Assembly: GCF_032854445.1 (NCBI RefSeq)
Contig: NC_088304.1
Span: forward strand, 18,427,704-18,491,703
DNA length: 64,000 bases
Direction: 5' to 3'
Source: Liolophura sinensis
Lineage: Eukaryota; Mollusca; Polyplacophora; Chitonida; Chitonidae
Shown here: positions 46,191 through 57,152 of the stretch, piece by piece
Numbering within the stretch: the stretch's first letter is position 1
How the letters are laid out: the number at the start of each line of letters is the position of its first letter
Translations under genes and position numbers: made by a program
Notes under the pieces: model-generated
The model's database searches: none
What the model was told of the DNA's origin: nothing
The model's input: the letters and a program-made list of their open reading frames with translations, nothing else

Positions 46191-47205
46191 GATGACACTC
46201 TGACTTGAATTCAACACTTAACAGATAGAGACTGCTACACTTCTACATTCGAAATGCGTAGGCCTATACATATATAGATCAATGAATGCATCCGCAAAAA
46301 ACAAAACTTTTAGGCAAAACAAAGAGGTTTGGCATTACTATTGAACTCGCTCTCCGTGTGAAAACTATTTGTGTCATATCTGTAAATATTCGTCAGTTAT
46401 TGCCAATGTCTTGTGATTTCCAAACGTTTTCCTCTTGTAGTTCTCAAATAAATAAGTAAATGATATCTTTTAATACTATCGTACATGCGCTTCAGGAATC
46501 ATCTATAACACGGCGCTCCGGTGAGTAGAGGAACGGATCAGTGACGTATATGGTTGTTGATTTGTCTGAATGGTAAACTTTCGGGATCTTTCTGCAGGAA
46601 TGCCTGTAGCTTCTATCTTATATTCGTCACGATATGGCTGAAATATGTGTGATGTTAAACTGATCGTTCATTGAGGAGTCCATTGGGTAGAATATCTGCG
46701 ATGTGATTCGTCCGAATGGGCAGGAGTAATGTGTTCGAAAAAGTCACATCATGAGCATTAAGGAGGAACAGTGAGCACTCTCTACAAATCAGCGACTGAG
46801 AACATGTACCAATCGGCGTGCATGAATATTAGTCATTCGGATTGCAAGCCTGTACATAACTTTTGAATAATACATTAAAAAAATAATCTGTTTGTCTGAG
46901 AGCATCTGGAATGTATTTTGTGATTGTAACATAATACTTCGGTATATTCAGCACAATATTTTGTTAATCTAAAGCAATCACTGTGAGGAATTCATAGAAT
47001 ATGTGTGCTATATTTATCGGAAAAATCTGCCCCAATAACAGAACACATTCTAGCATCGCTCGGACAACCCACAGTCTGTTAAACTGAACAGATTTTCTTG
47101 TTAGTACAGCTGTATGGCCAATGTGTTTAATCTCTTTTGTAGGACACGCATCATGATTTTCTCACGATGCAAATTACGCAATGCCAGGTGAGTGACAATA
47201 ATGCG
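46191..47205. other. Intergenic, nothing recognised
   Basis: No gene or mobile-element core seen. Confidence 0.45.
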
Positions 47206-47212
47206 GCAAAGG

Positions 47213-47558
47213 TGTTACATTATTATAGTCTATTTCTTTTAGCCAGTCGCCTATTTTCAGCTATCTGCAAAATCAGTCATACTCTCTACCAAAATTGCCT
47301 TTATTCAGTGACCCGTAACAACGCAAGTTATACACATCGATATGTTGGATGTCTTCTATGTTGGAGTTCTACATTGTGACTTATACAAGCTATTTCCTTT
47401 GCAATAGTACAGACGTACAACATACCAATGCGTAGAGCTTGTGTTACGCGTCACAAATGAAAGGCAATTTTGGTAGCGAATATGACTGGTTTTACACGCA
47501 GCTGAAAAAAGACGACTCGTTACAAGAAATAGAGTATAGTGAAGATAATGTTGTTTGA
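47213..47558. repeat. Long imperfect palindrome, arms about 150 bp
   Basis: The left arm (about 47213-47362) and reversed right arm (about 47406-47558) agree at roughly three quarters of positions. Shared phrases include 'ctatttctt', 'agtcatactc/agtcatattc', 'ctaccaaaattgcctt' and 'tatgttg'. The spacer is about 40 bp. Open frames on opposite strands here (47167-47379 and 47356-47784) look alike because the arms are inverted copies. Could be a foldback element, a MITE-like insertion or a hairpin RNA source. Confidence 0.8.
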
Positions 47559-48285
47559 AGTGTGACACTCTCGGCCATAAACCGAGTCTGCATTTCACAA
47601 GTCTCGTGAGGCTCGATAAAAACAAGGTGGGTCTCTCACAAACTAACGCGGCTGAAAGGTAAGCTTTCACGGCACATGTAGCTCCTACATTGAATGTACA
47701 TCTTGTATAGTCAACCTCACGGCTAGCAGCTCCCGTAAAATCGCGGCTCTTACCCCCACCCCCCCAAACCCCCACCCCACTCACCTTGTCACGCCCAAAC
47801 CTGCGTGAACACGTGAGAGTTTTGAAATGCCTAATCGGCTTATACCAATAACATCTCTAAAACTAACAATGTAAAAATGTACCACTTGTTGCAGTTTTAT
47901 TATAAAAACGTTTACAGTGCAGCGTTCAGCAATATCTGTTCAACGTTCGTCTTCTTTTTGAATGACATACTACTGTCTATTGGCACAATATTAACTCAAG
48001 TCAAACTACATACATATGAATAATTCAATATGAATACATGTTCGTTGTCCTTGGTATGAAGGTGGTCGGTTAATGACTTTTCCTCCCAAAGTGAGCAATG
48101 TTAAGTATGATAATACAATGAGTGCCATATATCTGATATTTGACTGATAGATGACAACTCAATTTCAAGAAAAAAAAGAAAAAAAAACTCTGGCAAGAGT
48201 AGAACCCTCCCCGGGTTATGAGGGGATTTAGGTATGTACATATGAACAGACGGAGAGAGAAATGATGAAATTTATACATATATTT
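47559..48285. other. Intergenic, nothing recognised
   Basis: Contains a C-rich run at 47753-47780. No gene. Confidence 0.45.
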
Positions 48286-48287
48286 GT

Positions 48288-48425
48288 TTTATTTATTTAT
48301 CTGACTGATAGTTTATGCAGTATATTCAAAATTATTTCACTTGTAGCCAGTGACGACAGTTTTATGGGTACGGAAATCCAGGCAGTACCAAATGAAAACT
48401 GTCACCTTTAAAGATTTACCCCAAA
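48288..48425 (-). repeat. Possible diverged SINE-A tail
   Basis: 'tttatttatttatctgactg' then 'tatattcaaaattatttcac' and 'gacagttttatgggtacgg' parallel the tail of SINE-A in reverse, with strong divergence. Similar 'ttttatgggt' versions occur near 51727 and 63073. Confidence 0.45.
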
Positions 48426-48687
48426 ATTCATCGGGAGCCTTGAACATTTATAGTCAAGGCGCTGTCCTCTGTAGTGTTAAAGAACCATACGTTTGAAGAT
48501 TAAGCGAGTTACTGTTCCTCACACAGTAAGTTAAGACCAAACAGTAGGTGACTGGTTACTTACCTACCGTAATATATTGTATGAAGTCAAAAATGGTAGA
48601 TAAATTTATATTGGTTTATTCCTCTCATCGGGTATTTATACAGATTTTGATACAATGATAACACAGTAACTACAGAAGGTATATTTG

Positions 48688-48875
48688 TATTTTATTTATT
48701 TTTTTATTTATTTGATGAGTGTTTTATGCCGTACTCAAATTAATAGAATATTACGACGGTGGCCACAGGGAAATCCTTGGATATCCACAGGTTCCTGGCA
48801 GACCTTCCACGTACAACCGGAGAGGAAGCCAGACTCGAACTCACAGCGATTGTCGGTTGGAGCTCTAGATTGTTG
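48688..48875 (-). repeat. SINE-A
   Basis: 'tttatttatttgatgagtg', 'tatgccgtactcaaatt', 'ggagaggaagccagactcg' and 'aactcacagcgattgtcgg' follow reversed SINE-A. Overlapping + frames are shadows. Confidence 0.85.
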
Positions 48876-49044
48876 TTTGAGTTTAAATGTTCACTTATCG
48901 CCGTAGCGTACTATACCGCTGCTGTGAACGTTCAGAAGAAACATGGTGGTTAGACGTACGGTATAGGTCAGTTGTTGTGGAACGAGAATCACCGATATCC
49001 TGCCAGGGAAGGTTCCTTTGCTCTGACACCGTATTGTTTATGTT

Positions 49045-49248
49045 CTAAGTCACGCTAGCGCAGCTTAATGACCCAGGAGTCTCTGTGAGTTCAAGTCCAG
49101 CTCATGCTGGCTTCCTCTCCGGCCGTACCTCAGAAGGCCTTCCAGCAACCTGCAGATTCCATCCACCATAATGCTGGTCGCCGTCATATAAGTGAAATAT
49201 TCTTGAGTACGGCGTAAAACACCAATCAAATAAATAAATACATAAATT
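49045..49248 (+). repeat. SINE-A
   Basis: 'cgctagcgcagcttaatgac', 'tgtgagttcaagtccagctc' (B box), 'cttcctctccggccgtacc' and 'acaccaatcaaataaataaa'. A short piece between head and B box and one in the middle are deleted. Confidence 0.88.
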
Positions 49249-49731
49249 AGCTGTCGCTACGCCTCACACAAAAACAGAAAAGTACATGTATGCACATATT
49301 GAAACGCTTTGGTTAAGGGTGGAACAGCATTAACTGAGTTCCTTATTTCGTTATCTCTCTTACCAAGCTGTTACCTAGCGTAATTCCTGAATTAGAAGCG
49401 AACAAATCGCCTTTGCACAAGGATGGGTACTGAGAGTTTAACACTTTTACAATGAATATACAGAAGGGTCTGATGCACCAAAAAATGCTGCAGAGTTACC
49501 TTGTTTGCCTTCTACGAACCTTTAAATCCGAAAGTTCCTTGTATAGTTTGCTATATTCGACCATTTCTACCCAGCATTCCAAGAGATAACAAAACCGGAA
49601 ATGGGGATGATGAGTGATCACTGGTTTCCGTGGATCTATTTTACCTCCTTACACTTTTGATTACCAGCCAATGGCATTTACTAAAGCCGTTAGAACCAAA
49701 CGTATGCTACCATGTCATGTGACGTACGAAT
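49249..49731. other. 3' flank of gene A
   Basis: Minus-strand downstream sequence of gene A. It is homologous to the 3' flank of gene B (about 60780-60974): phrases near 'catttccggttttgttat' and 'cttggaatgctgggta' match 'aatttccgctttgttgt' and 'cttggaatgttgggta'. This supports a tandem duplication. Confidence 0.55.
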
Positions 49732-49964
49732 TCAGTCAAAGTTGACATACCCAGGAGCAGCTTGTGATGACGTCAGCAGACGGAAGTGTTCCCTGTACAG
49801 AATACAATTACTGCCATCCTGTTTATATGCTATTGAGAAACAACAATTCCTTGTGCACTTATCTGCGCATTCTAGCGAGCTTAAGCCGGAATAAGATTCC
49901 ATGCGCGCTGATGGGTAAATCTCATCACGTGACATGACACTCCACTCACGAGTAGATTTCACAC
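49732..49964 (-). CDS. Gene A exon 4: PAN module and stop
   Basis: Acceptor 'tctttgtccag', phase 1. It reads 'GVKSTREW', 'RDEIYPSARMESYSG', a Cys cluster, 'GSNCILYREHFRLL' and ends 'APGYVNFD' with TGA. One residue shorter in the Cys cluster than gene B ('RNCC' against 'RNCRC'). Confidence 0.88.
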
Positions 49965-52900
49965 CTGGACAAAGACAAAAATAAAAGGGTAAATGATGTC
50001 GTTTTTTTGGCATAAAATGACTCCCGTGTCGTCACAGACTTCAACACGTTATATACAGAAATCAGGTGTAAAGAATAACTAACCCTGGCACAGGCGGTAA
50101 AAAGGAAAGTATCCTCGCCAGATTTGTCACAAATTTTGCTAGATACGAAATTAAAGCTTGAAATGTAACGCATATTAACGGGATGGTAATGCAAAAATCC
50201 TTGGTTCGAATTTATTGATCCATATATCTGGTCAACATCATACAGACTTCTATACGACTTTGTGAGATATCAGGCCTTCTCACATGTTCTTATCAATTTC
50301 TACTTAACCAGTAGTCCAGTACACTATATCTTATCAAACAGTGACATGTCACTATGCAGTTGGTCTATTTGTCGTTTAGGCATGTCCCAAGACTATAGTC
50401 GTTCCTACTCACATATGTTTTATGTTATTTATTGAAAAAAAAAACAAACAAACATTTAAACAAAACTGACGCTAAAAAGCGGAATTTTTGAGGCTTTTGT
50501 TGATCGTACTCTTTTAGTTTTTACAACCGTTTTTCTAACTGTTGCGAGTAACTGTTCACTGAACAAAAAACATGTATAATCACAAATACACGTGCACTGT
50601 CGTGTTCGGCAAAAAATACACAAATCAATAGTAGCCGAACCCTAAGCTCTTTACTTATTTGATTGGCGTTTTGAGCCATTCTCAATAATATTCCACTTAA
50701 ACGACGGCGGCCATCCGATGCTGCTAACAGACATTCCAAGGTATGGCCGGAGAGGAAGTCAGCATGAGCTGGTCTTGAACTCACAGTGACCGTCTTGGTG
50801 AGAGACTCATGAGTTATTGCCCCAGGCTGGCGCGCTAACTACCTCGAACACGACGCTCCCCAGTCCTATACGCTCTCCCCTCCTCTCCCCTCGATCACGA
50901 GCTCTGTATTGTCGGAAGATAATATTGTGTAGCCAATGCATTCACCAGAGGTATAATTGCAGCTTCACAGTACAGCAACTCCGAGAGTGTAAGAATACAG
51001 CTTTTACTTCGATGAACAACATATGTTAATGAAAGAGTGAGTGAGTGAGTGCTTGGGGTTTAAAGTCGTACTCAACAATTTTTCAGTCATATGACGACGA
51101 AGGAATCCTTAGGGTGCATGTACGTGTCATGTGCCTCCTTGTTGCAGGACGGATTTCCACCGCTCTTTTATCTAGTGCTGCTTCACTGAGACGACTTACC
51201 GAAGGCAAGTAAGCCGCCCCGCCCGAGCCATTATATATTGATACGGGTCAACCAGTCGTTGCACTATCCCCTTCATGCTGAACGCCAAGCGAGGATGTTA
51301 CAACTTACTCTTTTAAAGTCTTAGGTGTGACTCGATCAAGGATTGATCCTGGATTTACCGATCCCGAAGCGGTCTGTTAATGAAAGACATACCTCCGGCA
51401 TTCTCAAACTACTTTTTGTTTAAAAACTACAATGGTTACGAATATGGGATTAGATAGTATCAATACGTTTTCACATTCGTTAATAATAGATAATAAACGG
51501 ATGAAAGTAGAACTACCGGGTTTGTGTTGAACAGATATAATTTGCTTCTCTCACTTTATAAATTTCAGATCTGTGCATGGTGCCTAAATATCAAAATGCT
51601 ATATATTCCTATGTTATCATCTGGTCTTTCAAGACGACACAGATTCTGTTCAGATTTAGTGATATACTGTTGTTTAAGGCCATACTCAATGAATGTTTCC
51701 CATTAACACGATGGCGGTAAGCTTTATGGGTTAACGAAACGTGTACCCAGGTTAAACCACTTTTGAGTTTTGGCAAGTTACAAACTTTTTCAGGTGTGAC
51801 ATCCAGATGCACACATTCTGGTAGTGGAAGACAAGTGATTTTCAACGAAGGATAAACTGCGTAAACAGCCCAAAGAGCATTTTGGATTGCTTATTGTCAC
51901 TATGGTCGTGCTGACCGAAAGTGGGGGAATGTACGTATATTTTCTTCAAGGTACAGATTTGATCCGGAATCTCTAGTGACCTAGTGATTGGAAAGCAAGC
52001 ACCTTAAACACACTGTCAAGTTTCGCCCCCGCACCTTGTTTGGAATGCGACTGTCGTTAGAAGCTTACCTTTCTCACATACTGCATGTGCGCTCCACCCA
52101 CAGCTTACATCGAAAGCCCAAAAGTCACCCAAGGCAACAGGGGTCGTTAAGAACCACGTCTCATTGACTACGAAGATGCAGTATTCCACACTGGGTAAAT
52201 TCGGTTCACCGCTATACCAGGGTATCATTTCAGCATTAGTCCCGTCCTCCCACAGGTAATGCTTTTCTGATGTAACATATATAGAAAGGTACAGGTATCT
52301 AGATTCTATCTGTTATTCGAGCGAATGTAAACCATCCAATACATAAAACACAAACGCCAGGAGGATTTCGTTACAAGGGAAGAAGCTTAACCTTAATCAA
52401 TGTTTGACGAAGTCACGCTTTGTAATTTATCACACACAACTAGTGTTTTTGCAACAGAAATCCTTGAAATCCATTATAACAGATGCAAGAAAAGATAAAG
52501 AGAATAATACACTTAACTGCCAAGTGCCAACGATACTATGTAGAAAATGACAACTGTAAAACATGAACTCATCAACGACGTAACGTAGCAGATGGACTAC
52601 ACGTCCTGGCGCTGAGATGCGGTTTGTAAACTCGCCTCTCCCTGGAGCGCAAAGATTCGTCCGTGCAGTTATACAGGTCATATAGAGCCACACAAGCCAA
52701 TACACTACAAGCACTATTTCCTTACTGTGCCATTGAATCTTAGTTCCCCGTAATTTCACTGCAAACTGGTTCTCGACTGGTTTATGGTCCCAGGTGAAAG
52801 TTGAGTCCATTACCAAATGTGTTCGTGTTTATTTTCAAAGTGTGAAAGTTGATTCTTTCTTGCATTTTACAAAAAATATTTTTTTGCATCTTTCCTATTA

Positions 52901-54751
52901 AACCACTGTAAATCAAAGTACGTCGACGCTTCATACGTAAACTTTTGTGTGATAAACTTTATAACTTAAAAAAATGGTCAACATGTGCACCTTTGTCGAC
53001 ATGTTAGAGACAAGCAGCTCAGCTTGTTAGAGCGCTAGCGCAGCGTAATTAGCCAGAAGCCTCTCACCAATGCGGTCGCTGTGAGTTCAAGTCCAGCTCA
53101 TGCTGACTTCCTCCCCGACCGTACGTGGGACAGTCTGTCAGCAACCTGCGGATGGTCTTGGTTTTCCCCCGTTTTCTATCCGGTTTCCTCTCATTATAAT
53201 GTTGGCCGCCGTCGTATAAGTAACACATTCTTGAGTACGGGATAAAACACCAATCAAACAAATTAATAAATAAATGAAATAGAGAAGAGAATTGAAAAAA
53301 CAAGAGGCAAAAAATTCTTGGAAGAATTGAAATTTACCGTTCTTTTTGTTTGTTGCTCCAAGCCAAAATCCTTCAGTGCGATCCTCATTTTGCATTAACT
53401 CACCGACGACACTTAATTCTGTAGCTGAGTCCAGCTTAATCAACTGTCCACCGAACGATCGGCACAAACAGGACGCTTCGAATTGAGGACCGTAAAAGTC
53501 AGGGATATAATAACAGCCCCCTGTCTGCTCGTAACACGACCAAGTGGGCTCATCGGAAATGACATCTATGGGTAACTGGTTAATAAAACGAGCAGGATGA
53601 CTGGAAATTAAAATAGCCGGAACTAAGGAAATTCAGTGAAAACTATGGCTGAAGGAAACATTATATATTTGTCTTGATTTGTTTTAAACCAAAATAATAC
53701 TCCTTAAAACGAACCCTAAGGGATTCATGTTAATAAGGTTTAAACACAACGGCGGCTTATATTTTTACAAAATAAGTCTTCGAAGCAGTTTTTTCTTGTA
53801 AGTTTGAAGCCCAACATTGGTTTGTCACTTGCTGGCCCTTTTATATTCCAAGCTGATAATCGCACAACCCATATCCAAAAAAACAAAAAAAAAACACTTC
53901 TTAAAAAATATATAATACATATAAAATAATTATGTAAATAGTAAATGACGGTGGTAATTTACAAGGCAGAAGAGCTCATGAGTTCTCATTGACATGGGGA
54001 AGACATTCGATATTTTGGGCACTGTATTCAAATCAAGTTTCAAACTTGTAGTCCGAGAAGAATTTCCTGTTGGGATAGTAGTACAGTATAGGTATCTCAG
54101 TTGCGCTTTGATTACAACTGTTCACAAAATCACCTTGATGACGTAATAAACATGGCTGCTTATGAAGCCTCTAGACCAGGGTAATGCAAAATTGGATAAA
54201 ACTATGAAACAGATCGCTAAATATCATGGATGCTCTGTCCATGTTTTCCAACAGGTGCTAATACTCACTGTAGAATAAAGAAAACTTCGAGTCAAGGTAA
54301 TAAAGGCGTACAGTAAAACCAGAGCAGCGACGACAGTGTGATAGTTGGTAAATTTGTCACATGTAACCAGTGAAATACAATCTATTTTCAATTTAACGCC
54401 GTTAAGGTTTTATTCTAACTGTTCTTGTAAATGCTTAAATAGTAGCAAATATCACGCCTCTCAGTACCATGGATTTGATCAGAAGGCGTTTTATACCGTA
54501 TCCTTAACACGCTAGTATTTGAATCTGGTAGACACTGAAAATCATGACATTTGGCAAATGATGCTGTCGGGCAAGGTGTGCGCACGCCATATGTAGGGCC
54601 AAACGATCCATAAGTATGCAAACACTGACGTAACTGACGTTGACCTTGGTCACCATCAGGGGGTCTCGAAGTCACCATCAGTAGTCATTTGACTTACCTG
54701 TACAATAACTGTAACCAGCAGAGTGGCCAGAGGTCTACACCTAGAGCCCAT
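49732..54751 (-). CDS. Gene A: secreted C-type lectin with C-terminal PAN domain
   Basis: Proposed exons on the minus strand: 54751-54698, 53575-53338, 52266-52069 and 49964-49732, totalling 723 nt, 240 residues plus stop, with consistent phases (0, 1, 1) and GT-AG ends. Residues 1-18 are a signal peptide core (MGSRCRPLATLLVTVIVQ). Residues 28 to about 163 are a C-type lectin domain: 'WSCYEQTGGCYY', 'CRSFGGQLIKL', 'GFWLGATNKKN', 'YLWEDGT', 'WYSGEPN' (118-120 EPN, the mannose-type calcium/sugar motif), 'FDVSC' and 'AVCEKG'. Residues 165-240 are a PAN module with 'CADKCTRNCCFSIAY' and 'CILYREHF'. Expected to be extracellular and to bind glycans; the ligand is unknown. The acceptor at 53576 is a choice made to keep frame: a second acceptor (exon from 53600) would need an extra small exon. 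Confidence 0.78.
50650..50845 (-). repeat. SINE-A in intron 3 of gene A
   Basis: 'acttatttgattggcgtttt', 'gacggcggccatccgatgc', 'catgagctggtcttgaactc' and 'gcgcgctaactacc'. A middle section is deleted. Same orientation as the gene. The minus-strand open frame here is a shadow. Confidence 0.87.
51037..51374 (-). repeat. SINE-B in intron 3 of gene A, with target-site duplication
   Basis: Runs from 'gtgagtgagtgagtgc' to 'cgatcccgaagcggtc'. It is flanked by a 13-bp repeat 'tgttaatgaaaga' (51024-51036 and 51375-51387). 5'-truncated inside the tRNA-like head at nearly the same point as the copy at 40576. Confidence 0.92.
51665..51765 (-). repeat. Diverged SINE-A-like fragment beside gene A exon 3
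   Basis: 'ttgtttaaggccatactcaa', 'cacgatggcggtaagc' and 'ttatgggttaacg', the counterpart of 63025-63115. Both lie a few hundred bp downstream (minus strand) of the lectin exon 3. Confidence 0.5.
52069..52266 (-). CDS. Gene A exon 3: calcium/sugar site of lectin domain
   Basis: 198 nt, phase 1 in and out, acceptor 'tgttacatcag', donor 'gagaaag|gtaagc'. Holds 'GEPN', a Cys pair (127 and 153 or 161) and Trp-rich strands. The usual WND triplet is not kept as such; 'WAFDVSC' stands in its place, so calcium binding is likely but not certain. Confidence 0.85.
53011..53281 (+). repeat. SINE-A, nearly full length, antisense in gene A intron
   Basis: Head 'cagctcagcttgttagagcg', 'ctagcgcagcgtaatt', B box 'gtgagttcaagtccagctc', body, and tail 'caccaatcaaacaaattaa'. 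The best + strand copy for reading the family consensus. Confidence 0.93.
53338..53575 (-). CDS. Gene A exon 2: N-terminal half of lectin domain
   Basis: Acceptor 'ttattaaccag' and donor 'aagaacg|gtaaat'. Carries four Cys near the start ('WSCYEQTGGC', 'EASCLC') and the 'GGQLIKL' and 'FWLGA' phrases of the first lectin helices and strands. The alternative 5' boundary at 53600 adds 8 codons in the same frame but enters in another phase. Confidence 0.75.
54698..54751 (-). CDS. Gene A exon 1: signal peptide
   Basis: 18 codons from ATG at 54751 to donor 'gtacag|gtaagt'. Hydrophobic core 'LATLLVTVIV'. An upstream in-frame ATG would add about 50 residues, but the short start places the hydrophobic run at the N-terminus as expected for secretion. 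Confidence 0.65.
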
Positions 54752-55290
54752 GATGTCTGTTCCTGTGATGTTCACTTGGTGTGGTGACGGTAGAAATTGT
54801 TCAGGGAAGTAGAAGGCTGGAAGACCCAAAAGCGAAAATGTAAATACAGGTTTCAATTTAAAATTCTGCCATACCTCTATAAACTTTCCCACTAAAGGCA
54901 ATGGTGAGCGAAGTGTGTTGAAATTGATAATCTATACGGTACATAGTTGGCGTCCTCGTCATGAACGCTGGGACTGTTTCATTTCGCTAATAAAATAGGG
55001 GTATGTGTTGTGCGGTCAGAACGTCTGTTGTCTTCAAAATTTGAAAGTTCGCATTTTCCGAGGACAGAAGGCAAAATGAATTTACATATAATTCGTCAGG
55101 TAGTTAAATTTAAACATGAAACATTTACCATTACCGACATCATGTGGGCACTTTTCCCATGTATGACATATATAGAGGTGGCATCAAACAACAGGCATCT
55201 AGGTACAATATCTAGGTACTACGGCGATGCGTTTTTTCAATGTCCTCTTACTACTAACCGACCAAAAAGCGGCGGATTGCTCGTGTTATA
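54752..55290. other. Upstream of gene A
   Basis: Probable promoter side of gene A (minus strand). No convincing TATA box or conserved element was recognised. Confidence 0.35.
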
Positions 55291-55475
55291 AGCAAGGCAT
55301 GGGAGTGAATAGAATGTGCTCGATGATGGCAGGCATCTCCCGTGTTGCGGGACTCGGTGCAGGACTCCGCACCAATGCAGTTACTGTTCTTAGCCATGAT
55401 GGTGTTGGAATGCATGGGATAATGTCCGCAACTGGCCACTGGAACGAGTCTAGCATGAGGAGTAACATACACCTA
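55291..55475 (+). mobile_element. Crypton-like tyrosine recombinase fragment
   Basis: The + frame reads 'CYKQGMGVNRMCSMMAGISR', then 'LRTNAVTVLSHDGVG' and 'GIMSATGHWNESSMRS'. This is the C-terminal pattern of the Crypton/DUF3504 recombinases (GVN..., RAT..., TGH..ES..RSY). The Arg after the helix and the Gly-His are kept. The His of the usual NH..R and the final Tyr are not, so it is inactive. The frame stops at 55485. No other element parts were found. Confidence 0.7.
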
Positions 55476-56685
55476 GAGGCCGTCTGAAGAACAACGCCGC
55501 TCTTTGAGCAGTGGTACACTCAAACGTTGGTTCCCCCCAGTCTCCGGATGCCCCTGTGGCTTGTGTTGGCGCTTCTGGCCCCATAGCTACCGTTACCCAA
55601 ACATTGTGGCCCGAGTTGAAGAAGTTGCATCTAGGCTTGTGTGCCGAAATCGGCTCCACATAGTCATCAGATTCTCGGCACCGTGAGCATATCGTGAAGC
55701 GCCTTCTATTTCAGCCTCGACTGAATCTACAATTTTCTCCCCGAAATAAATCGTTCACTTTTGACAGCTCTTTTTTTTTATTAGTTTTTCTTCAGTTCGT
55801 TAAAACCATCATTCCTCTGTCGTCGCATAGCTGTTATGTTCGAATTTAGAGCTTGAACTGACATGGAGAGGTACTGGTGGGATATGTGCATTTATCGGTC
55901 AATAACTGTCACGTGCCTCGCTCTGACTGGATGATTTATTTCCCACTCATTCAAATGGCATGGACTTGGCCTAAATAATAACAACACAATCTTGACCGTT
56001 ACATATTAACAAAAAGGAAAAAGCGGCTGTTTTTGGTGTTACTTTCCCCCTGCAATAGCCATATTCTCAAACTGTGGAAAACTCCTGTCTGCGGTGCGTT
56101 ATCTGAGTGATTTGAACATGGCAAACTACGTTTTTTCTTAATTACGGAATCTTAGTCCATTTAGAGCTCATCTGGTGGAACTGGTTTAATTTCACGTACA
56201 ATTAATGACAAATTCCCCGTCCATAGACAATTCGGGACGTTCTATCAACAAAGACATTTGGCGAACAACATAAAATCGACACTTACCTGTGGAGCTCAGA
56301 TTTCGTACAATGTTTACTCAGACCTTCTGTTCAGTCTCCTTTGCCTTTTACTGATATATTAGAATATAGCTTACACGTTTCTACAAAGACAGACACGTGA
56401 TGGTTCCACCAAATGAAAACTTCACAATGTTGCGTGTGTTCTTATAGATGTTCGTCTCCACATCTCTTATCGCTGGTCAGTTTATTTCAGGACAGCAGTT
56501 GAGATTCAACACCAAACGCTTTCAGAACACGCTTTATAGTCAGACGACAGAGCAATTAGAATACACAAAGGGACAATAACGTAGCCGCACATCGTGGACA
56601 ACACGCGATATTCTCGAACAATAAGCCAAAGACCATTACTATTTCTTTTGTGATAATCAGCATAGCGTATGGTTCGGTTTAACTG
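55476..56685. other. Intergenic, nothing recognised
   Basis: No supported gene; several small overlapping frames on both strands are likely chance or shadows of the Crypton fragment. Confidence 0.4.
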
Positions 56686-56687
56686 CC

Positions 56688-57152
56688 AGCTTTACATCGA
56701 TATCAAATTGCTTTATATTTGACATTCGTTAATACAGAATGCTGTGCTTCCTGGTTTTAATCTTGTTGTGCACAATACTGACAAATCGCCAAACAGGAAA
56801 ACACTGCCAGAATTAGAGCTCAGGACGCCACCCAGGTAAGCATTGTCAGGATTAGAACTCAGTAATTTGGCGGAATGGACTCGCCCTGCCGCAAGTAAAC
56901 CCAGTATATGTACACACCAACTTTACATCAATATCAAATTGATTTATATTTGACATTCGTCAATACAGAATGCTGTATTACTTCGTTCTAATCTTGATGT
57001 GCACAATATTGACAAATCGCCAAACAGAAAAACACTGCCAGAACCAGAGCTCAGGATGCCACCCAGGTAAGCATTGTCAGAATTAGAGCTCAGTACTTTG
57101 GCGGCATGGACTCGCCCTGCCACAAGTAAACACAGTATATGTACACACCCAA
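56688..57152 (+). repeat. 231-bp segment duplicated in tandem
   Basis: 'tttacatcgatatcaaattg' (56691) and 'tttacatcaatatcaaattg' (56922) open two copies that stay about 90 percent identical through 'agtatatgtacacacc'. Each contains a possible ATG-started hydrophobic exon and a donor-like 'cccaggtaagcattg'. Confidence 0.9.
56970..57066 (+). CDS. Candidate signal-peptide exon of an unknown secreted protein
   Basis: ATG at 56970 gives 'MLYYFVLILMCTILTNRQT', then 'EKHCQNQSSGCHP', ending on cccag|gtaagc in phase 1. A short hydrophobic N-terminus followed by Cys and a strong donor is what a first exon of a small secreted protein looks like. The upstream copy of the duplication (ATG at 56739) has a TAG in place of a CAG codon and is broken. 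A later exon at 58231 has the matching phase. No family recognised. Confidence 0.4.

Noticed and set aside
52430-52816. 128-codon minus-strand frame in an intron of gene A
   Set aside because: No recognisable domain, and the splice phases of the flanking lectin exons already join without it.
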